DNA of 64,000 nucleotides from VFMC01 sp040398525 (GTDB lineage Bacteria; Actinomycetota; Acidimicrobiia; Acidimicrobiales; Ilumatobacteraceae). The notes beneath the pieces are model-generated. The model searched no databases, had not been told where the DNA came from, and saw only the letters and a program-made list of their open reading frames with translations. Positions 42,736 to 49,906 of this stretch are shown one piece after another. The stretch spans positions 1-64,000 of the forward strand of contig JBBATY010000005.1 of the NCBI GenBank assembly GCA_040398525.1, given 5' to 3'. Position 1 is the first letter of the stretch; each line of letters opens with the position of its first letter. Made by a program: the position numbers and the translations under genes.

Positions 42736-42801
42736 GATGTGGTCAACGATCCCTTCGGTGGAGTTGGTTGGAGTCATGGCGGACATGACGGGGGGAACTT
42801 G

Positions 42802-42870
42802 ACACAGCGACATTTCGTGAAGCTGGAATCAAGATGAACGCTGACCGTGAACGTGAAGTGTTCATCTGGC
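42802..42870 (-). promoter_or_regulatory. Candidate PhoP-type region with repeated TTCAC/TTCAT and an inverted repeat
   Basis: Upstream of the second PstS-like gene, the minus strand contains CTTCACGTTCACGG, GTTCATCTTGA and GCTTCACG within about 45 nt. AGATGAAC at 42832-42839 is exactly complementary to GTTCATCT at 42860-42867. Actinobacterial PhoP boxes are built from GTTCA-type direct repeats; spacing here is irregular (6, 13, 10 and 7 nt counting a degenerate TTCC copy), so the assignment is tentative. The remainder of the 234-bp spacer shows nothing clear. Confidence 0.4.
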
Positions 42871-42969
42871 CCTTGCCTGGCGCTTGCTCAGCCGGGACGC
42901 GATGCGTGCAGCGCGCCACGCTGAGGAGGCGGCGGCGACTCGCCGCGCGGCGCAACTCCAGCCCGGCGA

Positions 42970-44370
42970 TCACCCGAAGCGGCCGTTCACGTAGTCGTTC
43001 GTGCGCGGATCGCGCGGGCGATTGAACATCGCCTCCGTCGGCCCGTGCTCGACGATCAATCCAGGGGTGCCCTGCTCGGCAAGAAAGAACGCGCACTGGT
43101 CGGACACACGCGCGGCCTGCTGCATGTTGTGGGTGACGATGACGATGGTGACGTCGGCGACGAGCTGCAGGATCGTCTCCTCGATACGTCGCGTCGACGT
43201 GGGATCGAGCGCCGAGCACGGCTCGTCCATCAGCAACACGCGCGGCCGGATGGCAAGTGCTCGGGCGATGCACAGGCGTTGCTGCTGACCACCAGAGAGC
43301 CCTCCCCCCGGTTGCAGCAGGCGATCCTTCACTTCGTTCCACAGGCCCCCGCGGCGAAGGCACTCCTCCACCACCGAGTCCTTCTCGGAGGTGCTGGCTT
43401 TGCGGCCGGTCAGGCGGTAGCTGGCGAGCACGTTGTCGTAGATCGACATGGCCGGGAACGGATTGGGCTTCTGGAACACCATCCCGATCTCACGGCGGGC
43501 ATCGACGAGGCGGCGGCTGCGGTCGTAGACGTCGTGGCCGTCGACGAGCACTTCGCCCGCCATGCGCGCCGAGGGGATCATCTCGTGCATCCGGTTGAGG
43601 ATCCGCAAGAACGTCGACTTGCCGCATCCCGATGGTCCGATCAACGCGGTGACCTGTCCGGCCGGCATGTAGAGCGACACCCGGTCGAGCACCTGGTGCG
43701 AGCCGAACCACGCAGAGATCTCGCGAGCGTCGAGGTCTGCCTGCCCGTTCAGCGCCGCTGTGCGTGCCGCAGGGGGAACGGGCGTCGAAGGACTGGCAGG
43801 AAGCGTGGCAGCGGCGGTAGCGGTGGCAGCCGTAGCCGCAGCCGCAGCCGNNNNNNNNNNNNNNNNNNNNNNNNNNNNNNNNNNNNNNNNNNNNNNNNNN
43901 NNNNNNNNNNNNNNNNNNNNNNNNNNNNNNNNNNNNNNNNNNNNNNNNNNCACGACACCGTTCACGGCAGGCGCTGGCGCGACCGCGACCGCGGGCCGCG
44001 CAGCTCGCACCAGTCCGTCGACCAGCGACCGGAACTCCGTGGCGCGCTCGGGACGCACCCACACGCCCGACACGGTGGTGTCGCCGGTGAGCAGCAGCGT
44101 CCAGGCCCCGTTGTCGCCGTGGATCACCTCGCGCACATCGGCGAGACGCCACACCCACTCGTGCGCGGCGGAGCGGGCGATGATCCGCTGGTCGCTCACC
44201 GTCACCGACGCGGAGTCGACCTCGTCGACCAGGCTCAGCGCTGTCACCGGACTGTCGCGCCGAGCCACCACTACGGCAGCACGCTCGAACATCGCCAGTG
44301 CCACCTCGGGCATCCACGAGCTCGCCAGCGGGTCGGTGGAGTCGTCGAACGATCGGGGCTCGAAGGTCAT
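42970..44370 (-). CDS. pstB: Phosphate ABC transporter ATPase PstB with extra N-terminal domain, interrupted by an assembly gap
   Basis: The C-terminal 250 or so residues are a complete PstB ATPase: Walker A GPSGCGKST, Q-loop MVFQKPNPFPAMSIYDN (typical of PstB), signature LSGGQQQRLCIARAL, Walker B VLLMDEPCSALDP, H-loop VTHNMQQAA. It powers phosphate uptake with PstC/PstA (53.9-51.7 kb). Unlike normal PstB (about 260 aa), it has about 140 extra N-terminal residues, possibly a PH/YokE-like beta domain (VTVSDQRIIARSAAHEWVWRLADVREV), and an Ala-rich linker. The linker contains 100 N (43851-43950), so its length is unknown and the fusion depends on the gap being bridged correctly. ATG 44370; 29 nt after the sortase-like gene. 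Confidence 0.85.
   Translation of the reverse strand: MTFEPRSFDDSTDPLASSWMPEVALAMFERAAVVVARRDSPVTALSLVDEVDSASVTVSDQRIIARSAAHEWVWRLADVREVIHGDNGAWTLLLTGDTTVSGVWVRPERATEFRSLVDGLVRAARPAVAVAPAPAVNGVVXXXXXXXXXXXXXXXXXXXXXXXXXXXXXXXXXXAAAAATAATATAAATLPASPSTPVPPAARTAALNGQADLDAREISAWFGSHQVLDRVSLYMPAGQVTALIGPSGCGKSTFLRILNRMHEMIPSARMAGEVLVDGHDVYDRSRRLVDARREIGMVFQKPNPFPAMSIYDNVLASYRLTGRKASTSEKDSVVEECLRRGGLWNEVKDRLLQPGGGLSGGQQQRLCIARALAIRPRVLLMDEPCSALDPTSTRRIEETILQLVADVTIVIVTHNMQQAARVSDQCAFFLAEQGTPGLIVEHGPTEAMFNRPRDPRTNDYVNGRFG
43851..43950. other. Assembly gap (100 N) in the pstB linker
   Basis: Exactly 100 N, a conventional unknown-size placeholder. The right flank codes PAVAVAPAPAVNGVV and the left flank an Ala/Thr run, so the missing DNA is probably GC-rich low-complexity linker. 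Confidence 0.97.
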
Positions 44371-44399
44371 GTCGGGGTCCTCGTCTCGTGCTCAGGGGG

Positions 44400-45368
44400 T
44401 CACATCAGGTTCGGCAGCAGCCGAACGATCTCGTCGCCGACGAACAGCGCCACCACCACGATCGGTGGGCCGAGCACCAGCCAGGTCTGGGCCCGGCCCC
44501 AGCGGTGCCACGACACGACGAACAGCAGCGACGCCACGAACAGCGCCTGCAGCCAGAGCAGCAGCACCACCAGACGCGACGTGTCGCCGGAGAGCGCTCG
44601 TTCGGAGTCGGGCAACGACGAGGCGCTGAACGGCCGAGCCGCCCCGCCGACGGCAGCACCGTCGAGGTCGGCGTCGACGCTGATGATGCCGTCGGGCAGG
44701 AACGGGGTGCCCGATGCCGTGACGAGCACCAGCCGCGCCGTGCCAGCCGCCCGCGGCGGAGGGAGCGGGTCGCCGGCACGGCGCACGCCGAGCACCCGGA
44801 ACACGAACCGTCCCTGTGCCGTGGTGACGGTCATCTCGTCACCGGCCCGGAGCCGCTCGAGATCGCCGAACGGCCCGCCGAAGGCTGCCCGCCGGCCGAG
44901 CACCACGCTGGTGCCCACCTGGCCCGGCAGCGGTGTGTCGCGACGGTGCCCGGGGCCATCGAACAGCACGCCTGAGGTGCTGCCTTCGAGCACCACCTCC
45001 GACAGACCCAACTGCGGGATCTCGAGATGTGCCACGGGGGCACCCAGATCGAGCAGTGCGCCGTCTTCGGTGGTCGGCCCGGTCACGGCCTGGCCGGTGG
45101 CCACCTGCTCGCGGAAGTCGGCATAGGCGACTCGTTGGGCAGCCTGGTGCTGCAGGCGGCTCAGCACGGTGAGGTGCAGCAGGAGCATCGCGCACAGCAC
45201 CGCCACCATCACCAGCACGGCGCGCACCATCTGCAGCCGAGGGCTGAGCGGAGGGATCGGCTGAGCGGGCGTGGACGGCGCGACCGGGCGCGACGAAGCC
45301 GAGTGTGCATCACGCCGACCGGGTCGTCGGAGGCGTCCCGGCACGCGCAGGGTCCCCACCGCGATCAT
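44400..45368 (-). CDS. Catalytically degenerate class E-like sortase (pseudo-sortase)
   Basis: A 322-residue membrane protein with a sortase domain (about 110-237) between an N-terminal helix (48-69) and two C-terminal helices (266-287, 295-313). The fold is clear from HLEIPQLGL, DGPGHRRDTPLPGQVG and FGDLERLRAGDEMTV. The catalytic His of the canonical AGHR is Arg159 (LGRR), the Cys of LTLVTC is Ala218 (LVLVTAS), and the final Arg position reads FLPDGII. It therefore cannot perform standard transpeptidation. Its ATG overlaps the stop of an LPATG-protein gene (ATGA). It may bind sorting signals or be a structural subunit of the neighbouring Pst/WxL complex. Confidence 0.85.
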   Translation of the reverse strand: MIAVGTLRVPGRLRRPGRRDAHSASSRPVAPSTPAQPIPPLSPRLQMVRAVLVMVAVLCAMLLLHLTVLSRLQHQAAQRVAYADFREQVATGQAVTGPTTEDGALLDLGAPVAHLEIPQLGLSEVVLEGSTSGVLFDGPGHRRDTPLPGQVGTSVVLGRRAAFGGPFGDLERLRAGDEMTVTTAQGRFVFRVLGVRRAGDPLPPPRAAGTARLVLVTASGTPFLPDGIISVDADLDGAAVGGAARPFSASSLPDSERALSGDTSRLVVLLLWLQALFVASLLFVVSWHRWGRAQTWLVLGPPIVVVALFVGDEIVRLLPNLM

Positions 45369-46312
45369 TTCGGCTTCGTGGCGCGGAGCCTCACCGGACG
45401 AGCGATCAGCATCACGGTGCGGCCGATCAAGAACGCCACCAAGGCCCAGATGACGATCGGGCGCCACGACGAGCTGCCAGTTGCGGGAAGCACCGTGCCC
45501 GGCAGGGTGATCGGGCGGATGGTGGTGGGCACCACGAACAGGGTCGTGGTGGTCGAGGTGGTCGTCGTCGAACCCGGCACCGTCGTCGTGGTCGTGGAAC
45601 CCGGCACCGTCGTCGTGGTGGTCGAGCCAGGCACCGTCGTGGTGGTGGTGGTGGCAGGCACCGTCGTCGTCGTGGTGGTCGGCGCCACCGTGGTGGTCGT
45701 CGTCGTGGGCGGCGGGGCGGTCGCCACGGCCCACGAGATCTGTGCCGGGCCGCCGGTCGGAGCTGCCGTCACCGTGATGAGCGTCGACCAGTACCGCTCG
45801 GTCTGGCCTGCCTTGCTGCAGGCGTAGCCGATCTCGTAGGTGCCTGCCGGGATCTGACCGGGCGTGAACACAGCGAAGTTCACGGTGGCGGTACCGACGA
45901 TCTGTCCGGTGGTGACCGCCGTGTTCTTGTTGACCTGCGGTGCGCCGGTGAGCGAGCTGTACAACGGCTGGGTGAACACGCCGGCCGCAGGGGCGATGGG
46001 CCCGCTCGCGTTGTAGGTGAGCGTGGCCGGATCGACCGACTCAGGCACCATGTAGGTGTTCCAACGGAAGTTGCCCGTCGCCGTGTCGCCCGGGCACACG
46101 TTGTTCGGTGTGGCGAGCGTGAGCGAGAACACCGTCTCACTCGTCCCTGAGGTCACCGAGATCGACTGACCTGCTGTCGCCGGCGTACCCGCAGGCAGAG
46201 CACCTGCGCCGAGCGGGCCGAATATCGCTGCTCCGGCGACTGCTGCCGCGGCAAGGGCACCTGCTGAGGCGATGTCGCGCCACCGTCGGGGCTGGGGGGT
46301 TGGCTGGTTCAT
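45365..46312 (-). CDS. LPATG cell-wall-sorting surface protein with CPGD domain
   Basis: A 315-residue surface protein: signal peptide (about 1-38), the CPGD domain (about 45-195; CPGD at 73-76, ACSKAGQTERYW at 164-175), a Thr/Pro stalk with 27-nt DNA repeats (about 200-258), then LPATG at 275-279, a hydrophobic helix (284-304) and the basic tail RPVRLRATKPK. This is a textbook LPXTG sorting signal. The domain is about 50% identical by eye to that of the protein at 39521. It is coupled to the pseudo-sortase downstream (ATGA) and the protein upstream (ATGA). Function of the domain is unknown. Confidence 0.85.
   Translation of the reverse strand: MNQPTPQPRRWRDIASAGALAAAAVAGAAIFGPLGAGALPAGTPATAGQSISVTSGTSETVFSLTLATPNNVCPGDTATGNFRWNTYMVPESVDPATLTYNASGPIAPAAGVFTQPLYSSLTGAPQVNKNTAVTTGQIVGTATVNFAVFTPGQIPAGTYEIGYACSKAGQTERYWSTLITVTAAPTGGPAQISWAVATAPPPTTTTTTVAPTTTTTTVPATTTTTTVPGSTTTTTVPGSTTTTTVPGSTTTTSTTTTLFVVPTTIRPITLPGTVLPATGSSSWRPIVIWALVAFLIGRTVMLIARPVRLRATKPK
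45570..45650. repeat. Three 27-bp tandem repeats encoding the VPGSTTTTT stalk
   Basis: Units start at 45570, 45597 and 45624 (GAACCCGGCACC, GAACCCGGCACC, GAGCCAGGCACC). They code, on the minus strand, for nine-residue steps of the Thr-rich stalk and are prone to length variation. Confidence 0.85.
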
Positions 46313-47148
46313 GACGAGACCTCCGGCTGTTGGTTGTCGTAGGTGGGGTTCTGGGTGTTCGGGCGCGCTCGGTTGCGCAGCGCCCCGACGACGACGAGGA
46401 CGAGAGCGGCGATGCCCATCACCACTGCGAGGGTGAACCAGGGCGACCAGCCGTCGCGATCACTCGGGTCGACGGCGCCCTCGGGAGCTCCCGGGACGCT
46501 GAAGCGGAGTCCGGCCGGGGTGTCGTCCGGATCGGCCTCGATGACGATCTCGGTGTCCCAGTACGTCGCGGTCTGACGAAAGAACGTGCACGCGACACCG
46601 ATTCGATAGGTGCCTGCCGGGATATCGCCCGGCGAGAAGACCCCGAATGTGAGCGCAGGGAGTCGCGAGATCACTCCGGGACCGCCGGGGGTGGTGCTCA
46701 CCTGGGTCACCTGGTGCGCAAAGGGCTTCGAGTCGAACGCGAACAGCGGAAACTGATCACCCTCCGGCCCGATGACCCCGTACTCGATCGTGGCCGGGTC
46801 GTCTCCGGCCGGAATCAGGAAGCCCTGCACGTACCAGTTCTGTGATGCGCTGTCGCCGGGGCACGCCGAGCCCTCGGGAAGTTCGAGGCTGTACAGGGTC
46901 GCACTCGCTCCCCCGGCGAGCGGGAACCCATTCGGATCGGTGACGACCACGCTGCCCTCGTCGACCGGTGCGCCGCCGCTGGGGATCGGCGGCACCGTCG
47001 AGGCAGCCGATCCTGCTGACGGGCTGGCCAGCAGCCCCACGACGAGCGCTGCGAGCAGCGCGACCACACGGGCGGCCCCACGACCGACCCGCCGGAGGGA
47101 ACCGCCAGCATCGACGCGGCGAGCTCTGCTGCGCAGGCTCTCAGACAC
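46309..47148 (-). CDS. Membrane-anchored CPGD-domain surface protein
   Basis: A 279-residue type I membrane protein: long basic N terminus with signal helix (about 26-48), a diverged copy of the CPGD domain (about 78-208; EGSACPGDSASQNWY...GVACTFFRQTATYWDTEIVI), one membrane helix (about 236-257) and a hydrophilic tail. Both domain Cys are kept, suggesting a disulphide between the CPGD and AC motifs. GTG 47148 overlaps the upstream stop by 8 nt; its own stop overlaps the LPATG gene. Unlike its two paralogues it uses a transmembrane anchor. Confidence 0.75.
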   Translation of the reverse strand: MSESLRSRARRVDAGGSLRRVGRGAARVVALLAALVVGLLASPSAGSAASTVPPIPSGGAPVDEGSVVVTDPNGFPLAGGASATLYSLELPEGSACPGDSASQNWYVQGFLIPAGDDPATIEYGVIGPEGDQFPLFAFDSKPFAHQVTQVSTTPGGPGVISRLPALTFGVFSPGDIPAGTYRIGVACTFFRQTATYWDTEIVIEADPDDTPAGLRFSVPGAPEGAVDPSDRDGWSPWFTLAVVMGIAALVLVVVGALRNRARPNTQNPTYDNQQPEVSS

Positions 47149-49906
47149 CGGTCAACCCCCCACCTGGCAGCGGTACGACTCCCGAGTCGGGGGCGCGGCG
47201 GGCGCGCTTGGTGAGCTCGAGCGCTCCGAGCGCCGAGCCGATGGCCACCACACCCAGACCAGCGACCGCTAGGCGCATGCCCGGCGCATCCACCGGCGCG
47301 GTGACCGGCACGATCGTCGTCGTCGGCGAGGTGGTGTCGACCGGCACCGACGACGAGGTCGTCGATGAGCTCTCTTCGGTCTCGTCGATCACCTCCGTCG
47401 TGGTGGTGGTGGTCTCGTCGACCGGCGCCGTCGTCGTGGCGGTGGGCACCGTGTTGGACGACCCACCACCTGTCGGTCGGTAGGTGGGGAACGTCACCGG
47501 CCGGACGGTTGTCGAGACCACCGGCCTCACCGTCGTCGTCGTGGTCGTCGGCGCCGTGACCGTCCGGATCTCCGACAACGCCACCCCGGCTCGCTGCTGC
47601 AGCGCCGCGGGCAGTGGCAGGTAGCCCGGCGGAAGTTGACCGACGAGCGGACCGGAGACCTGACCCGCCGAGATCGCATACTCGACGAAGGCCGCGAAGT
47701 CCGACCGCGCCTGGGCACTCAGCGAGAGTGGCCGCGTCACCCCGTAGGCGATCGACGTCAGCGGATACGCCCCGGACAGTTGCACCTGTGGTGCGGGCTC
47801 GAGCACCGTGGGCTCGGATCGAGCTCGCATCGCCGCCACTCCGGCATCGAGACCGGCCAGGTTGGGAGCGATGAACTCGCGGTCGGCGTCGTTGTCGCCC
47901 GCGCGGCTGAGGTGCGCCACCTGCAGGCCCAGTCGAGCCGCGTTCGCGGTGTCGGTGATCGCCATCATCGCCCTCGACCCCGGCGGCTGAGGCACATCTC
48001 GCCGCCAGTATCCCGACGCGGTGCCCGATGTCGGGTTCGGCACGATGCGCGCCGTGTCGTTACCGGCGCGTGTGAGCGCCGCTGTTTCGGCAAAGCTGCG
48101 TGCGTAGGGCATCCAGTCGGTGCCGCACAGCTGCGGTGGCGTGTACTCCGGGCTGGTGGCCGCGGGCTGGTAGCAGTACGGGTCGGCCTTGGGGAACGAG
48201 TTCGGGATCGGATCTCCGAAGGCGACGCCGGCGACATTGTTGGCCGCGCTGGTGGCATACGCCGGGTTCACCCGCATGCCCCACTCGTCGGGCGTGCCGC
48301 CCAACCACGCAGCGGCCTCCGGGTCGGCGAGCACCCACTCCCACACCTGCAGCGCGGCATCAGAGTTCCCGACAGGGAGCTGTAGCCCGCCCACCAGCCG
48401 ACCGAACGACTGCAGCAACGTGAACTCGGGGTTGAACCGCAGAAAGTCGGGATCGTCGCCGAGCGCCCGTGGGTTGGCGGGCACCCAGGGGTAGGAAGGC
48501 GACGAGCTCCCGATCTCGACCTGTGTTCGATACGACTGCGTCAGGAGCTTGGCAACCAGCCGCGGAGTCAGGTTGATCCGTCCGACGCGAACACCGGCGA
48601 GTTGCTGCGCAGCCTCGGGCGCGTCGATCTTCGGGATCCGCTCGAGATTGAAGCCGATCACCACGCCGCCGACCCCGAGCGGTGTGTAGACCACCGGATC
48701 GGCGGGCTGCACCGTCAGCGGACGCGAGACGACCGCAAGGCCGGGCCCTCCGGATGCGGCCGAGACGATCTGCTGCCGGGCCGCACTGTCGCCGATGGTG
48801 GCGTAGGAGTAGGTCGGCAGGTCGCTTCCGGTGCACAGTGCGGGCTGCCAACTCGACACCGCGAGCTGGAGCAACTCCGAGCCGGCGATCCGTCGACTGT
48901 CGGCGGCGATGTCGCAGGGAGAGTCGACCGACTTGAACTCGAGCGGAATCGCGATGCGGTTCTGCCACGCGACCGGAGCGAGCGGCGACGAGATGACACC
49001 GCGCTGGGTCGAGACGACGGCCGACTCATCGATGCCCGGAGTTGCCGGGTTGTCGACGATCTCGATCATCCCGGCGTTCTCGGGAACAGGCTCGCCACGC
49101 GGGACGATCACCAGCCAACAGCGAGGCTCGACCTTCGACCCGTCCTGGGCGACAATGGTGCGCTGCCCGCAGCCGAGCCCCGGAGCTTCGAGGCTCGTCT
49201 GCACCTCGAACAGGTCGCTCCCTCTGCCGTTGATCCCGGTCCTGGCCGCAGCCAGCTCGTTGGTGGTGATGATGTTGAAGTACGGGTTCAGCCAGAAGCT
49301 TCCTCCGGAGATCTGCGGGTTGAAGTCCGGGTCGTAATGGCTGGTGATCACCGTCCCGTCAACGGCACGGAAGGGGCGCCACACCTCACCGGTGCGCTGA
49401 TCGAGCACCCCGACGGCTGGATCGAAGTTGGGCAGCATCTTCTTGGTGATGACCCGGGTCATCGCGTAGCCGTTCGGGTACACAGGCCCGCCAGGGAACG
49501 TGGGAGACCCGGACGAAGCACCGTATTGGCACTGCTCCGGCGGCGGCCCGGGGTTGCCGGGGACCGAGCCATCGTCGTCGCCCCAGCACTGCATCACCTG
49601 GAGGAAGTTGGCACCCCAGTCGCCCGGCCCGGGCCTGGTCGGTGCCGCACCGCTCCAGGTGATCGAGACCGCCTGGTTCGACAGGTTCTCGGTCTGGTTG
49701 ACCGTGATCTCGAGGTTGGCAAAGGCTCCCCGGCCGCGAACGGTCACCACGGACTCCGTGACTGGAAGCGCCGTGTCGGTTCCCTGGCTACCAGGGATCG
49801 CCGGTGTGTCGGCGCCAGCCCCGACGACGGTCATCGCAACCACCGCACCGACCGAGACCAGGCCCAGCAACCACGCATGTGCCTCGTGCGCGCGAGGCAG
49901 TCTCAC
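47141..49906 (-). CDS. Large PstS-like extracytoplasmic protein with C-terminal membrane helix
   Basis: A 921-residue exported protein. Signal segment about 10-32; a very large extracellular region; Thr/Val/Glu-rich stalk (about 795-885); membrane helix (about 888-908, MRLAVAGLGVVAIGSALGALEL) and a short basic tail. Part of the ectodomain resembles type 2 binding proteins of the PstS class: LAVVSRPLTVQPADPVVYTPLGVGGVVIGFN and INLTPRLVAKLLTQSYRTQVEIG, as seen in large PstS-like proteins of actinobacteria. GTG at 49906 overlaps the PstS stop (GTGA). Role is inferred: an accessory phosphate- or ligand-binding receptor working with the Pst transporter. Confidence 0.72.
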   Translation of the reverse strand: MRLPRAHEAHAWLLGLVSVGAVVAMTVVGAGADTPAIPGSQGTDTALPVTESVVTVRGRGAFANLEITVNQTENLSNQAVSITWSGAAPTRPGPGDWGANFLQVMQCWGDDDGSVPGNPGPPPEQCQYGASSGSPTFPGGPVYPNGYAMTRVITKKMLPNFDPAVGVLDQRTGEVWRPFRAVDGTVITSHYDPDFNPQISGGSFWLNPYFNIITTNELAAARTGINGRGSDLFEVQTSLEAPGLGCGQRTIVAQDGSKVEPRCWLVIVPRGEPVPENAGMIEIVDNPATPGIDESAVVSTQRGVISSPLAPVAWQNRIAIPLEFKSVDSPCDIAADSRRIAGSELLQLAVSSWQPALCTGSDLPTYSYATIGDSAARQQIVSAASGGPGLAVVSRPLTVQPADPVVYTPLGVGGVVIGFNLERIPKIDAPEAAQQLAGVRVGRINLTPRLVAKLLTQSYRTQVEIGSSSPSYPWVPANPRALGDDPDFLRFNPEFTLLQSFGRLVGGLQLPVGNSDAALQVWEWVLADPEAAAWLGGTPDEWGMRVNPAYATSAANNVAGVAFGDPIPNSFPKADPYCYQPAATSPEYTPPQLCGTDWMPYARSFAETAALTRAGNDTARIVPNPTSGTASGYWRRDVPQPPGSRAMMAITDTANAARLGLQVAHLSRAGDNDADREFIAPNLAGLDAGVAAMRARSEPTVLEPAPQVQLSGAYPLTSIAYGVTRPLSLSAQARSDFAAFVEYAISAGQVSGPLVGQLPPGYLPLPAALQQRAGVALSEIRTVTAPTTTTTTVRPVVSTTVRPVTFPTYRPTGGGSSNTVPTATTTAPVDETTTTTTEVIDETEESSSTTSSSVPVDTTSPTTTIVPVTAPVDAPGMRLAVAGLGVVAIGSALGALELTKRARRAPDSGVVPLPGGGLTGV

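Noticed and set aside
42799..42804. TTGACA on the plus strand resembling a -35 element
   Set aside because: No TANNNT box lies 16-19 nt downstream and no plus-strand gene follows; the flanking genes are on the minus strand.
45540..45720. CRISPR-like short repeats
   Set aside because: The 27-bp units are contiguous, without unique spacers, and encode a Thr-rich protein stalk.
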